Origin: Tolypeutes matacus
Lineage: Eukaryota > Chordata > Mammalia > Cingulata > Chlamyphoridae
DNA: 64,000 nucleotides
Assembly (NCBI GenBank): GCA_026826555.1
Contig: JAKSZT010054304.1
Location: forward strand, 48,758,706-48,822,705
Direction of reading: 5' to 3'
Shown: positions 50,646 to 61,674 of the stretch, piece after piece
How positions within the stretch are numbered: position 1 is the stretch's first letter
How the letters are laid out: the number at the start of each line of letters is the position of its first letter
Program-made: the position numbers and the translations under genes
Notes under the pieces: model-generated
Seen by the model: only the letters and a program-made list of their open reading frames with translations
What the model was told of the DNA's origin: nothing
The model's database searches: none

Positions 50646-51574
50646 TGTGAACCACTTACAATCTACTGCTGCCCTCAACATGTATATTTTACTATGGCCA
50701 AGATGCTGGAAAACAAGGCTTCCAGACCCCGCCGTTCCTTCCCCTTGCTCCTACCCTGATAAAAATGCCCCGATCCTCCTCTTTCTCTGCCAGTGTCTTG
50801 CCCACCTTTCTGTCTCCCCAGTCTGGCTGTGGGGTCCCAGGGTCTGCTCTAGCCCTTTGGGTCAGCTCTCTGCCAATAGGGATCGTGAGGTCTCCTGTCA
50901 TTGTACCCCATCCCAGAGCTGCTTCATTTGGTAAACACAAGGTCTGTTTCTTCCAGCATTCCAGTCTGGCCCTGCCACTGACTGCTCTTCAGCCCTCTAC
51001 TTCCCAGTCTCATTTTCTCTCCCTGGATTGATTGAACATGGAAGGGCCCTCCAGGGACAAGATGAAGACATCCACAGAAATCCTGGCATTCCTGAGGGAA
51101 AACAAATATTCTTGTGAAATTAAACAAATGAATGCATGTCAAGCATTTAGCAAGTTCCCGGCCTATGGAAGGTGGCCCATAGTTGTATGAGGCAACAAGG
51201 AAGGTGGCATGTGCCGAACCTCGCGGGGCTGGCTGCTGGCAGGGCAAGGCTGTCAGGAGCATGCGTTGCTGAATTTGCCTGCAGGATACAGTTGGTGGCA
51301 TGCCATTGTTCTCAGGAAAGTAACGTAACTTGGATTTTTTTGTGGACACAGAATTGTAAGCAACTCCCATTTGCATGGAGATGGGATGATTATTTTTCCT
51401 AGAAACTACATGTCAAGACCCAGAAAAAAGAGGCATATCTTAGTAATGATTAATCAGCAGTATCTCAAAGAAGAAAGAAAACTAAGGAAATGAGATGCTA
51501 AGAAAAAAGGGGAAAAAAGGGATCATCCAAAGGCGGACCCACCCAGATTACCTTGACAGCATTTCCTCGTATCC
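50646..51574. other. Intergenic upstream of candidate IL19 promoter
   Basis: Unique-looking sequence. No repeat recognised. Confidence 0.45.
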
Positions 51575-51661
51575 ACCTGCATAAAAGTGACCAGCCCTTT
51601 CCAAATGGCAACAAGCAGCAAGAGAGAAGACTCGAGGAGCACTCAGCAAGCACCCGCAGAG
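51575..51661 (+). promoter_or_regulatory. Candidate IL19 promoter and untranslated first exon
   Basis: A TATA-like CATAAAAG is at 51580-51587. About 75 bp downstream, a strong donor (GAG|GTGAGC) has its GT at 51662-51663. A transcript starting near 51610 would give an untranslated first exon of about 50 nt, splicing over 2.3 kb to the acceptor at 53939. This rests on signal spacing only. Confidence 0.3.
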
Positions 51662-51860
51662 GTGAGCTTTATGCCGTCCTTCAGCAGGGCTGTCAGGCAT
51701 GCCATCCTAGTCCTCACCCTCACAGATGCAGGGGATGGCCTGGTGTCATTGTGTGTGAGCTGTGAGGTCCTGTGTACTATTTTGTGGAGTGGGGAGAGAT
51801 ACTCCAGATAGGGGATGACATTTCTACCTTATTTTCAATAAGACAAGATAGGCAGTGAGA

Positions 51861-51966
51861 ACGAAGGAGGATGGAAGGAAGGAAGGAAGGAAGGAAAGGA
51901 GGAAGGAGGAAAGGAAGAGAAGGAAGGAAAAGAGGCAGCAAGGCAGGAAGGCAGGCAAGCAGGAAG
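51861..51966. repeat. (GGAA)n-type purine simple repeat
   Basis: Imperfect GGAA/GAAGG microsatellite of about 105 bp. Confidence 0.9.
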
Positions 51967-52224
51967 GGGTGAGGAATCTAACATTTACTATGGCTTTTGT
52001 CTCAGAAACTATGCTGGGCCCTTTATAATGTGTTTTCTTCTTTTAAACCTCACAATCCTTTGCAGTATTATACATCTTTTTAAAGGTAAGGTGAAACACT
52101 GGCTCAGTGGGACCAGATTAGAAATGGTTTCGTGTCTGGCTGGTGTAAAGGGAACAGTTGGGATATCCAGGTGCAATGCTGGAGAGAACAAGCTGAGAGC
52201 ACAGGTGGGAGGGGATCGTGGCCA

Positions 52225-52465
52225 GGAGCGCCAACTCCTGCATCAGCCTGCCTGCCTTCAAATCCCGACTCTGCTACTTGCGGGCCACCTTGGATGGGTG
52301 ACTCTATTTCTCTAAGTCTCAGTTCCTTCACTGATAAGATGAGGATAGAAACAGAACTCACCTTGCAGGGCAGTTGTGAGCATTAAATAAGATAATCAAT
52401 GTGAAATGCTGCCAGTGCCTGGCGCACATGGCGTTGTGTGATAAATGTCAGCTACTGGCCAAGGT
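52225..52465 (+). mobile_element. MIR SINE
   Basis: CAAATCCCGACTCTGCTAC, AAGTCTCAGTTCCTTCACTG and AGTGCCTGGCGCACATGG. Confidence 0.7.
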
Positions 52466-53939
52466 GGCTGGAGTCCCCTCACCAAGCTAAGGGGGTATCT
52501 CTCTCCCCCACAGAATGCCTGAGAGTCTCCTGGCATGGGATGAATGAGAGTGACAGCTGTACAGACATTGAGGTCTGCGCTGTTTGACAAAAAATTGGGG
52601 GTGAGAGCAATTTCTCACCGCTCCTGAGAGAAACTTTGCTCTCTTCATACTCGCTCAGTTTTCTGGAACCACTGTAGTCGCCTTTGGAGGGGACAGAATG
52701 CTGGGGACTCTCTATAGAATTACCTGCCAATGGGGTCTGTTTCCTCATTTTTCAGGAGATAGGTTGAAAGAGAGAAACCTAACTCTTCAGCCCAACAGCT
52801 GCCAGGCAGTGCGGTCCCAATGTATACCTGTCCATTAGCTGAGAACGAATGCTGATCAAGGAGGGATGAGGCAAAATGGCTTTTCCAAACAGGATTTGCT
52901 ACTTTTTGGTTCCCTGGGGAGGGAGACTGGGAGCCCTGAGGAAGATGTGGGGAGTGGCAGGGGTCGGGGCAGATGGGGCTCACACTCTCATACGCATGCT
53001 TTTCAGAGTTATGTCACACAGTCCCCTTGTCTGTCCTCCTTTCTGCCACCACCACACTCACTGCATATACACCCCCCCACCCCCCATGCAGCCGGAGGTG
53101 AGAGCTCGGTGGGCGCTGGGCGGTGCACCAGGCTATTCGCATGTGTGGTCATACGATTTACCTTGTAAGGCTAACTCTGTTGGTGAAACTTATGCTAATG
53201 CTGGGAAGAGTCAGAGAGAGAAATCATCGTTCTGTTTTATGCACTTTTCTGTATGTGTACTATAGGACATGATTTTAAATGGTTAAATGAAAAGAGGTAG
53301 AGAGAAAGAGAGGGAGGAAGAGTGAGAGAGCTAGAAGAGGCAGATCTTAGGGACTGGCTCTGCCTGAGGCTGGACAAGCGAGCTGCAAACGTCACTATCT
53401 CCTGGTTCAATGAGTGACAGAAGGAAGCTGCCAACTTGGCTTCTGCAGGGGCAGCCTACCCTATCACCTTACTGTGCTAAGTAGTTATGAGGAGACATTT
53501 TGCACCTCCCTTTTCCATCTTCTTTAGAAGGCAAAATCTGCATAGTTGGCTCCAAATGAATCATATTAAATAGCAGATACACATTGGGGGTTTATAATAG
53601 AAGGGTGTTGCCTATTTCAGGAGCAAACATGCAAAACCAAATGCGCTTTTATGGTTTTTTCAGATCTGTTGCCTAATTCCTAGGGTGTATACTAACCCTG
53701 TTTTTCCTATTTAATTTATTGAAAACAATGCTTTTCACCCCTGTTGACAAAGTGTACCATGTTGAGTCACATTGGGGTGATGTACACACAAATATGCTCC
53801 ATGGAACTTGTGAGAGCATTGTATCATGCTTTCTGGGGTAAAGCTTCAAATTCAGTTGATTCAAGGAAACCAGAGAAGGAGACACAAGCCCCTGAAACTC
53901 CACAAGGCTGAGGTATTGAATCTTTTCTCTTGATTGCAG
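52466..53939. other. Sequence upstream of IL19 coding exon 1
   Basis: Purine-rich patch at 53285-53345. Probably intronic if the promoter at 51.6 kb is right. Confidence 0.45.
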
Positions 53940-54156
53940 TCTGCCCTGCACTGTTAGGCATCTTTTCTGTCGTCATCCACTCTTGGCTGCCTTCTACCGC
54001 TTCCTGCAAGACATGAAGGCACAGCAAGTCTCCCTCTGCCTTTTGGGAGCCATGCTCTTCCTGTGCTCAGTGCATGCCCGAGGTCTCAGGAGATGTCTGA
54101 TTTCCATGGACACGCACCATATAAGGGAGAGGTTTCAAGAAATCAAAGGAGCCATC
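53940..54156 (+). CDS. IL19: IL19 first coding exon (with 5'UTR part 53940-54012)
   Basis: A pyrimidine-rich tract ending in AG at 53938-53939 is a good acceptor, so the exon probably begins at 53940 with 73 nt of 5'UTR. ATG is at 54013-54015. The in-frame codons upstream are non-ATG (a TTG at 53983), so 54013 is the start. The exon encodes the 48 N-terminal residues: signal peptide, C28 and helix A (RRCLIS...HHIRERFQEIKGAI). Donor GTGAGT is at 54157-54162. The coding part is certain; the exon's 5' edge is inferred from the acceptor only. Confidence 0.93.
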
Positions 54157-57100
54157 GTGAGTATGAGTTCGGGGGTGAAGGTGTAGGCAAGGGGCATGTC
54201 TTGTCCTACATCTTAACACGAAAAGCAAGTTTCTCCTAATCTTTTGTGCGGGGAGAACATCAAATGCTCATTGTTTTTGTCTGCTCTTATGTTTCCCTCC
54301 ATAGCAAGCTAAGGACACCTTCCAAAATGTCACTATTCTGTCCACGTCAGAGACCCTGCACGGCATTACGGTACGGCCTGCGTCTGCTCTTTCTTGGGCT
54401 GAGAAATCCCTACTCTACCTCTATCTCTTTCCCAATCTCCAGTGTACTCTAGATGCTCCGGGCTGCTCATCTGTCTCCTGACATATGAAGGCACACTAAT
54501 GTCCCAGGGGCTCTCAAACCCCTGGGAGGGATGCACTACTTACCTAGAGAAGGACGGGGAGCTCTGGGTGTTCTAAGGGCACAGGATTTCTGTGGCTTGG
54601 GTAATTCTAGAAGGTCTCATGGGGGAGCTAAGAAAATGAACGGTGACTTAAAAGCAGAGGAGATTGTGGGTTAGTGGAAAAAAGGGAGGAAGGGGTTTTG
54701 GAAGCATGGGAGAATGGGTGTATGATCAGTGACTATGTGTTAGGGGACAGGGGTGTGAGGGACATGTGGGCAAGTGGTGGGGACAAGGAGGAAAGATAGG
54801 ATGGAATTGTTTCACCAAGGACCTTGCAAACCAGACTGAGCCTCGACCTTATGAGAGGAAACAAGGAGTCACTGAAGTCTTCCGAGCTAAGAAGTTATAA
54901 GACCACAAAATGTTTAAGCAAGACAGCCTGGCAATGTTTTTTTGTAATGGATAAGCCGAGGTAGAAAAGCCAGTGAGGACATCAGTCCAATGATCCAAGT
55001 GTGAGGTGAGGAGAGAGAGAAAACAGTTGGCTGACAAGGTGATAATTCACTTTGCAAAAGGGACCACCGAGTGCTGCCTTTAAACCCGAGCTCCTTCAGA
55101 ACTTGTAAAAGTTCTATAAAGATCCAGAGTTTTTAGGCATTTGTGTGACAGAGTGGAAAGGTATATCTGCAAAGTGAAAGCTATACCATCTCCTTAGTCC
55201 TCTCTGCGTGCATGAGAGGCAACGCCATAATTCTCCTAGGGCAGGATCAGGCCGGATTTATTTGTGACAAACAGATGTAGCCTCTTAGTAAATAACATCC
55301 CAGCCAATTGTATTATAGACTTAGAGGATAGCAGAGCTGAAGGGACCTGGAAGACCATTTATTCCAAAACCACCATTTTCAAATGAGGAAATTGAGACCC
55401 TAGAAAGGAAAATGACTAGTGAGTGGCCAAGCTGGGAAAGGACCCCAGAGTCTCCTGCCTCCTTTCAAGGTTCTTTCCCACTCCAGGTCTAGAAATAGCT
55501 AGCTTTATCACACCACCTGCTTGCATGCCTGCCTTCCTTCTTGCTTACTTTTCTCCTACTGTATTCCTTTTTCTAGTAGCACAGTCTTTTGGAAAAGCAA
55601 AGGTGTGTAACTTTTTGCCCCTTTGGTTAAGGGAACCAGTAGGACTAGAGGGAGAAAAGCGTTTTTGTGTTGCAAAGTAGTTTGCCTTTTAGGAAATGCT
55701 GCCTGTGGGGCCAAGGAAGTTTAGCTCTTTTAAAGCTAATAGTGATGAACGCTCTGTGGAACTGTAGCCCTACTCAGTCCCCAGCAGGTGCTGTAATTTA
55801 GACTGGCTCTCAGGGCCGGATGCAAACTTCTAGAACCAAAAACAGCCTAGCGGGCTTCTCTGGGCTTGGGCAGTTCACAGGGAATTGAGGAGCCCTTTCT
55901 CAGCAGACTGGGGACCTACACAGCTGATCTGATTTCTGCAGCTGTCAGTCTCCATTCTTGCAAATCTCAGCATTATCCAAATCATCACTGCTGTATGAAG
56001 AGGGCGAACTGGAGGAGACCCAACAGGGTGGCCCAGCCATCTGAATAGAGTCATAACAAACAAGGGAATATGTGCCTAGCTCAATGCCTGGCATGCAAAA
56101 GACATTGAACAAATACATGATGATAGATGGGAGACATTACAGAGAAGCAGACTTCAGTGCAATAGGGGAAAGTACTTTTCAAGAAAGCTGCTCAGTCACG
56201 GGTCCTCTCGGAAAGAAGGTGCCTGATTCCTGGAAAGGTTTAAGCAGAAGTTAGTGATGACGACATATCGAGAGAATTCTATTCTATAATTGGATGCTGG
56301 GTCCCATCCCTTGTTAAGGTATCTCCTGGCCATATAAGAAGAGAGGGGTCATCTGGAATCACTCCTCAATGTCTTCCTCGTAAGTGGCTTTGATGTGGTA
56401 AGAGGGCATGGACATCCTAAGGCCATCATGATTTAAAAATTTTTTTTTACAAGAAACTTTCTTCCTTCTTGCTACTTCTACCTAAACAGGTTGTTAAGAT
56501 AATAAATGAAAAGGGCCTTTGGGGCTTTCTCTAACTCATGTCTTTAGCCCTTAGACACATGCTGCATGACCAAGAATCTTCTGGCATTCTACGTGGACAG
56601 GGTGTTCAAGGACCACGAGGAATTGAATCCCCAAATCTTGAGAAATCTCAGCAGCATTGCCAATTCTCTCCTCTACATGCAGAAGACTCTGCAGCGATGT
56701 GTGAGTCGCCGCCTCGGCAGCCTAAGCGTCTGTTCCCAGTCTGCCCCAGGGACAGCCCAGGACATCCTGGTCCCATCAGCCTCCTGAAACAGTCCTAGGG
56801 TCAGAGGAAATTCCCTTCCTCCTTTTCCACTGTGAGAACTCTCGAGAACCTCTTCCAGTGGTCACTCCTTCCTCAGAGCTTCCTGCCTGTCAACTCCTCG
56901 TGGGACCTGGGTTTCCTCATAAATAATCCTCTGGGAAGGGGGGTGACTGACTTGTGTCAAAGTGTTCTTTAAATGATGGTGATGGCCAGGGCTGAGGAAC
57001 AAGAGAGACAGGCCATTGATCATAAGCAGACCCCTAGTTTCTTTGGCTGTTTCTGGCCATTTGGGGTTTCCACACAGGCTGACCTCTGGGTAGTATTCCT

Positions 57101-59788
57101 TGGTATAGCCTGTCCCTCAGGATTTCATATAGATTCATTGCGGTCTCTTAAAAACAAACTTCAGAAACAAAAACCAACCAACAAAAACCAACAGCTACTT
57201 AAACCGGGAGAATACCTGGGCTCTAACCCCATCCCTGCCCGTGGTTTGCTGTGTGACTCTGTGGCAAGTTACTTCACCTCTCTGTGCCTCCAATTCCAAA
57301 ATTGTTAGAAGGGGTCTCTTATTGCATTAATAATTAATGATTCCTTATTACACTAATCAGGCTAGTGAGATGATGGCTCAAATAGATTCACTTAACTGAT
57401 TAATTAAATAGTTAACCCAACAAATACCTTTTGAGTGCCCTCTGTGCCTAGTACTAGGATTGCTGCTGGCTCTCCTAGTGTGGTGGGTTATAAACCTGGA
57501 AGAAGGAAAAGTCCTGATCAAACCCAGGGCAGCTCTACAAACAGCCCCTACTCCCCTGCCCCCCGCCCCACTGCTCCAACCTGCGTTTACTCACCCACAT
57601 CTCGTTGTGGGAGGGAGAAGAACTTTCTTCCTCCAGTGGGGAGGTGGTGGTAATTGTGGGTGAGGGTGGAAAGGTCCTCTCATGCTGTCTCCTTTTCCTC
57701 ACAGCAGGACCAGAAGCTGTGTCACTGCAGGGAGGAAGCCACCAATAAAACCAGAGTCATCCACAGCATCTATGATCAGGTAAGGGGCTGGGAAGGGGAT
57801 CAGAAAGATGAGAGGAGGAGCCTGACGGAGAGCGCCCAACGCCGTAGCTTCCCCTCCATTCAAATCATCCATGCACTCAAGTATTTGTTGTGGGCCTTCC
57901 AGTGTTCCCTTTGCAGAGTGTGTGCTCTTACCTTGGTTGCAGCTCCCTCTGGGCCCCCTTCTCCTACCACCCCTCCACCATTTTACTATACTTGGACATA
58001 TCAGGCCCAGAGAACGTGTCAAGATTTGGGAGGAAACGCGTAACATGCAGAGGGCACAGAGCTCCCCCAATGAATTCTGAGCTCATGTCCATGGAATTTG
58101 CTACCTGTGAGTAGTCGCCTGGTCTGTGATCGTCATCAGCAGTCTATACCTGCATGGAGAGCAGTGCTTCTCAAACTTTAAAGTGCATGCCACTCCCTTG
58201 AAGAGCTGGTTAAAATGCAGATTCTGATTCAGCAGGGCTGGGGTGAACCCTGAGATCTTGCATTTCTTCCACACTCCCAAATGATGCCCATGCTTTGGAT
58301 ATCAAGGAGGTAGGGAGTCTGTTCAAAGCTCTGCTTCCTTTTTTTTTTTTCTTCTTTATTTTTAAAGGAGCTTTAGATGACATAAATGTTACATAAAAAA
58401 TATAGGAGATTCCCATATACCCACCCCCTCCTCTCTTACACTTTCCCGCATGAACAACATCTTTCATTAGTGTGGTACATTTGTTACAATTGATGAACAC
58501 ATATTTCAGCATTGCTACTAACTGTGGACTATAGTTTACATTATGTTTTACCCTTAGCACTGCACAATTTTATAGGTTTTGACAAAATGTATAATGGTTT
58601 GTCATTGCAAAATCATGCAGAACAATTCTAATGTCTCCAAAATGCCCCATGTTTGTACCCATTCTTCCCTCTCCCTCCCCTCAGAACCTTTGGTGACCAC
58701 TGCCTTTATATCAATGTTACAAGTTCTTTCATTACTAGAATAATAATGTCTACTTTGAGACATAGTTGCATTCCCCCCTTATGTTTGTTCTTTCCTCTAT
58801 CTTGAGGGTTTGGGGATGGTGATACCCGCTCTGTTTCCAATTGAGAGAGCGCTTAGATCCCACGGGGCAGGCAAATGAAACTGTCTTGCTTGCAGTTGAA
58901 GCTACTCTATGTTTTTTGGGGGATGCGGTTGTCCATCATCATTCTTTTGTTAGTTGTTCTGGGTGAGTCCGATGAACTGAAGAGTAGGTGTTGGCTGCAA
59001 CTCTGCTGAGATTCAGGGCTCATAGGCTGGAAGATTGAAGTCTGCTTCTTTGTGGAGATGCTCTATAGAATACTACTACTCACAGCTAAATGTCCTTTGC
59101 TATGAGCCAGGCTTTGTTTTAAGCACAGGACAAACATCGCACATTTAGTCCTCACAACAATGCTATGAAATAGGTGCCATTATGTGCATTTTGTAAATTA
59201 GGAAACGATACACAAACAAGTTAAATAACTTGACTAAGTTCACACAGCTCCTAAGGGGTGGGCTAGGATTTGACCCTATGCAGTCCAACTCCACAGACCA
59301 TGTTTTTGGACTTTACCACTTCGCTCTAGTCTGCTGTGAAAGGAGATGCAGTAACACTCAGGAGACTTGGGTTCTAGCTCCAGCTCTGCCGCTAACCAGC
59401 TGTGTGACATTGGCTAGGTATATCCTCTGGGGCTCCAGTGTTTAATATATTAAATGGGGAAATCATGCTCTCCCAACCCACTGATTATAAGAAGTTGACA
59501 TGATTTAACTGCTTGTTTATGGAAAAAAATTCTGGTTGCTTATTAGGATGATAATTGAGTCTGCATACTGTGCAAATATATTTAATGAATAAAAGACCGT
59601 GTGGAGACCAGAACATGGGACAAATGATTTGAAAACGATTACACGGTCTTATGAGGATTTTCTGGTTTCAGCTGGAGGTCCAATCTGCTGCCGTTAAATC
59701 TCTGGGAGAGCTTGATGTCTTTCTAGCCTGGATTGACAGGAATCATCATCAAGAAACTTCCACTGCTAAGGACAAGGCGCCTGTTTAG
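54013..59788 (+). CDS. IL19: Interleukin-19, complete five-exon coding gene
   Basis: Secreted IL-10-family cytokine. The family member signals through the IL-20R1/IL-20R2 receptor and STAT3. Five exons join in phase 0 (144+66+153+75+117 bp) to give 184 residues, against 177 in human. Residues 1 to about 24 are a hydrophobic signal peptide. The next part of the protein, GLRRCLIS, begins helix A. Mature cysteines fall at 28, 75, 76, 121, 127 and 129, the full IL-19 set. N-glycosylation sequons are at N56 (NVT) and N135 (NKT), as in human, with an additional one at N103 (NLS). The motif KSLGELDVFLAWI near the C-terminus is diagnostic. All introns are GT-AG and no frameshift or stop is present, so the gene looks functional. 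The last eight residues extend beyond the position of the human stop. IL-20 and IL-24 are the main alternatives, but residue-level similarity is clearly to IL-19. Confidence 0.96.
54305..54370 (+). CDS. IL19: IL19 second coding exon
   Basis: A 66-bp phase-0 exon encoding 22 residues (residues 49-70), QAKDTFQNVT then ILSTSETLHGIT. Acceptor AG is at 54303-54304 and donor GTACGG at 54371. It carries the conserved N56 glycosylation sequon. The exon is short, but its reading frame and both edges match the known IL-19 exon. Confidence 0.95.
54371..56547 (+). other. IL19: IL19 intron 2
   Basis: A 2.2-kb GT-AG intron. It contains an ancient LINE-like or MER-like remnant around 54800-55030 and a MIR-type fragment at 55320-55480. 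No other exon-like sequence was recognised. Confidence 0.85.
55320..55480 (+). mobile_element. MIR-type fragment in IL19 intron 2
   Basis: AATGAGGAAATTGAGACCC and TGAGTGGCCAAGCTGG. Confidence 0.5.
56548..56700 (+). CDS. IL19: IL19 third coding exon
   Basis: A 153-bp exon encoding residues 71-121, from PLDTCCMTKNLL to YMQKTLQRC. It carries C75, C76 and C121, and the strongly conserved LLAFYVDRVFKDH segment. Acceptor TTTAG ends at 56547 and donor GTGAGT starts at 56701. Residue 103 is N within NLS, creating a sequon where human has K. Confidence 0.96.
56701..57704 (+). other. IL19: IL19 intron 3
   Basis: A 1.0-kb intron with a MIR-like segment at about 57205-57350. Otherwise unremarkable. Confidence 0.85.
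57205..57350 (+). mobile_element. MIR fragment in IL19 intron 3
   Basis: CTGTGTGACTCTGTGGCAAG and CTTCACCTCTCTGTGCCTC. Confidence 0.6.
57705..57779 (+). CDS. IL19: IL19 fourth coding exon
   Basis: A 75-bp exon encoding residues 122-146 (QDQKLCHCREEATNKTRVIH then SIYDQ). It carries the C127-H-C129 motif and the N135 sequon. The acceptor is CACAG ending at 57704, preceded by a TC-rich tract. The donor is GTAAGG at 57780. The acceptor is followed by CAG, so a NAGNAG-like alternative one codon downstream (dropping Q122) is possible. Confidence 0.95.
58167..58300 (+). mobile_element. MER5A element in IL19 intron 4
   Basis: Starts CAGTGCTTCTCAAACTTTAA, the MER5A terminal repeat, followed by the AAATGCAGATTCTGATTC block. 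The 3' end is degraded. Confidence 0.75.
58338..59040 (-). mobile_element. 703-bp retroelement, L1 3'-end related, in IL19 intron 4
   Basis: T-run at 58340-58350 (poly(A) on the - strand). It is flanked by the 8-bp direct repeat TCTGCTTC at 58330-58337 and 59041-59048. The part after the A-tail resembles L1 3'UTRs (CCCATATACCCACCCCC). The GC-rich far end is unrecognised, so it may be a truncated L1 with a long 3'UTR or a non-autonomous relative. It is antisense to IL19. Confidence 0.6.
59085..59320 (+). mobile_element. MIR SINE in IL19 intron 4
   Basis: ATGAGCCAGGCTTTGTTTTA, TCCTCACAACAATGCTATG and the GTTCACACAGCTCCTAAG block. Confidence 0.7.
59360..59470 (+). mobile_element. MIR fragment in IL19 intron 4
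   Basis: TTCTAGCTCCAGCTCTGCC and AACCAGCTGTGTGACATTGG. Confidence 0.6.
59672..59788 (+). CDS. IL19: IL19 last coding exon and stop
   Basis: Encodes residues 147-184 and the TAG stop at 59786-59788. The sequence LEVQSAAVKSLGELDVFLAW is the conserved last helix. After WIDRNHH the tail reads QETSTAKDKAPV. Human IL-19 stops about eight codons earlier, where this sequence reads AAG GAC. Acceptor TTTCAG ends at 59671. Confidence 0.94.
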   Translation: MEVQSAAVKSLGELDVFLAWIDRNHHQETSTAKDKAPV

Positions 59789-60225
59789 TTATGAAGGAAT
59801 AACTCCCTTGTAAGGTTTCTTGTGGGAGACATGCTGACTTTGAAGGAAGACTCCTCATTTTTATGCAAACGAAAGTCTTTTTCAAGAAACTGATTTGGTA
59901 TTCTTTCCTCTGGGGCTAGGGCATTGTAGGGAAAAATTTGGATTTGAACAAATCTCACCCTGCAGCTAAAAATCCCACATACCTGTCTCAGGCTATCTGA
60001 TGCCACCTGAAAGTAGTCCAATGGTCTACTGTTGTACTTCTAATGGAAAATGTCTGCTGAAAGGTCCTGCCCGCCATCCTGGAAGGAAAGGGTTGCCCTC
60101 CCTGTTCCCCCCAGTTTATTGTGAAGCTGTTTATCCCGTGTTTGTGATGTGAGCTGAGTGATATCCAATAGTGCATATTGTACTGACTGATTTTTCTGAA
60201 TAAACTCTACTCTTTGCCAATTAGT
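59789..60225 (+). other. IL19: IL19 3'UTR with poly(A) signal
   Basis: About 435 nt from the stop codon to the likely cleavage site. A canonical AATAAA lies at 60199-60204, followed at 60212-60240 by a T/G-rich stretch that could be the downstream element. No ATTTA instability motif is obvious. A DAS SINE lies about 70 bp beyond the expected cleavage site. Confidence 0.75.
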
Positions 60226-60296
60226 GGAAATGTCTTCTAATTCAGGAGGGTCAAAAAACATAAGTGGAGACTATTCAAAATAAAAGGGGCCTTAAA

Positions 60297-60483
60297 CGAG
60301 ATGTGCCAGAAACTCGGAACTGAGGTGGCACAAGTGACAGGGTGCCTCTCTCCCAATCAGAGGTCCCTGGGATCGATTACCAGTGAAGCCTGGAGGAGAA
60401 TAATGAGAAGAGAAGGCAAGAAACAGACACAGAAGATCGCCCAGTGAATGGACACAGAAAGCAAGTGGGGGAATGGGGAGAAG
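60297..60483 (+). mobile_element. DAS-type SINE downstream of IL19
   Basis: tRNA-like head (box B GGGATCGATTACC near 60369) and the AAACAGACACAGAAGAT body shared with 46242-46685. Target duplication GGGGCCTTAAA at 60286-60296 and 60484-60494. No obvious A-tail. It lies just past the IL19 poly(A) site in the same orientation. Confidence 0.83.
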
Positions 60484-60494
60484 GGGGCCTTAAA

Positions 60495-61674
60495 GAACAT
60501 AAATACATGGGAAAACCGAGGCTTTGAGAGGGATAAGAATTGACCCAGGGTTCCAAAGCAATTAAGTGCAGAAGAGGGTTCCAAACAGGGGTTCTCCATC
60601 TAGCACCCTTTCCTCCACATAATGATGAAGAAGACAGAACTTTTAGGACCTCTGACCACCACTGGCCCCTTCTCAACATCACTCCATTTCTAGTCTCTTC
60701 TCTTTCTCTGTGTCTGTCTTCTTTCTCTTTCTTTCTCAATTTCTGCCTTTGTCTCTCTGAAGCAGGCTAGATAGGGAATCAATAGGCAGATCTAGAACCT
60801 GGCAGAAAAACTGCCTCCATTAACACGTGTCCTTCGGTACCCCTAAGTTGACTGCTGGAAGACCCTCACCAGATTCTCCCAGTTGGAACGAGATTTCCTC
60901 TGGAAGCCAGGAGAAGCCCCGGATATTCTCCAGGGGCCTTATCATTGAGCCCTCCCAAGGGATTGATGGGTGGGGTATTCAATCAAAACAGCAAACAGCT
61001 GGGACTCCTCCTATGCCATTAGCAAAGGGCCAGAATAATTAATGGTTCAAAAAGCAAACACAAAGGTCTTTTGCTCTTTCTCTTGCCTTTTGACCCCTTT
61101 CCTGCCTTTCTGCTCTCACTGTTTTTCCCCTGCCACGATGGCCATGCAAGTAAAGCCTGGACATTTATAATCTATAATGGGAAATTGTAGTCTGTAAATC
61201 CGCCCTCTTTATCACTCTTCAGCCCCTTCCTCTCTACCTGGGACCTATGATCTGTTATTTTCTACCATTTATCTCCTCACCATTTCTTAATAAATAACTA
61301 GCCTAATCAAGGTGGCATGCTCTTGAAATTCATTTCTTGCAGTTTAGTCAAGAACCTAGACAAAATCCGGCTACATCTCTATGTCATTTCTTTCTTATTG
61401 CTTCCAGCCTAGGTACCTCTTCCCTGACCCTAATCTATCTTCCATGGGTATGAGTGGAAGAAGGGCCAAATGGACACCAACTTCTAGATGGACACTCCTC
61501 AGATGGTTCAGAACACAAGTACTTATTTTTAATCTTGGCAGTAACAGCTGACATTTATTGAGCATCTGCCTTGACTAGGTTCATTATCCTGGGTCAATAT
61601 CTATACTATGACTGGCTGACCAAAGCAACTTTTCTTTATTCCTCCCTGAGGAAGAGATTTCACAGAGCATGTTT
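60495..61674. other. Downstream of IL19, nothing recognised
   Basis: No gene signature. Confidence 0.5.

Larger units (their letters stand above)
57780..59671 (+). other. IL19: IL19 intron 4
   Basis: A 1.9-kb intron holding a MER5A copy, a 703-bp antisense retroelement with an 8-bp target duplication, and two MIR pieces, each listed separately. Confidence 0.85.

Noticed and set aside
50924..51376. 150-codon frame on - strand
   Set aside because: No recognisable protein features, and no ATG context or conservation evidence.
51861..51966. Tandem repeat considered as a CRISPR-like array
   Set aside because: Simple GGAA microsatellite without spacers, in a mammalian genome.
53983..54012. Upstream in-frame extension of IL19 start
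   Set aside because: The codon at 53983 is TTG, not ATG, and the known IL-19 start fits 54013.
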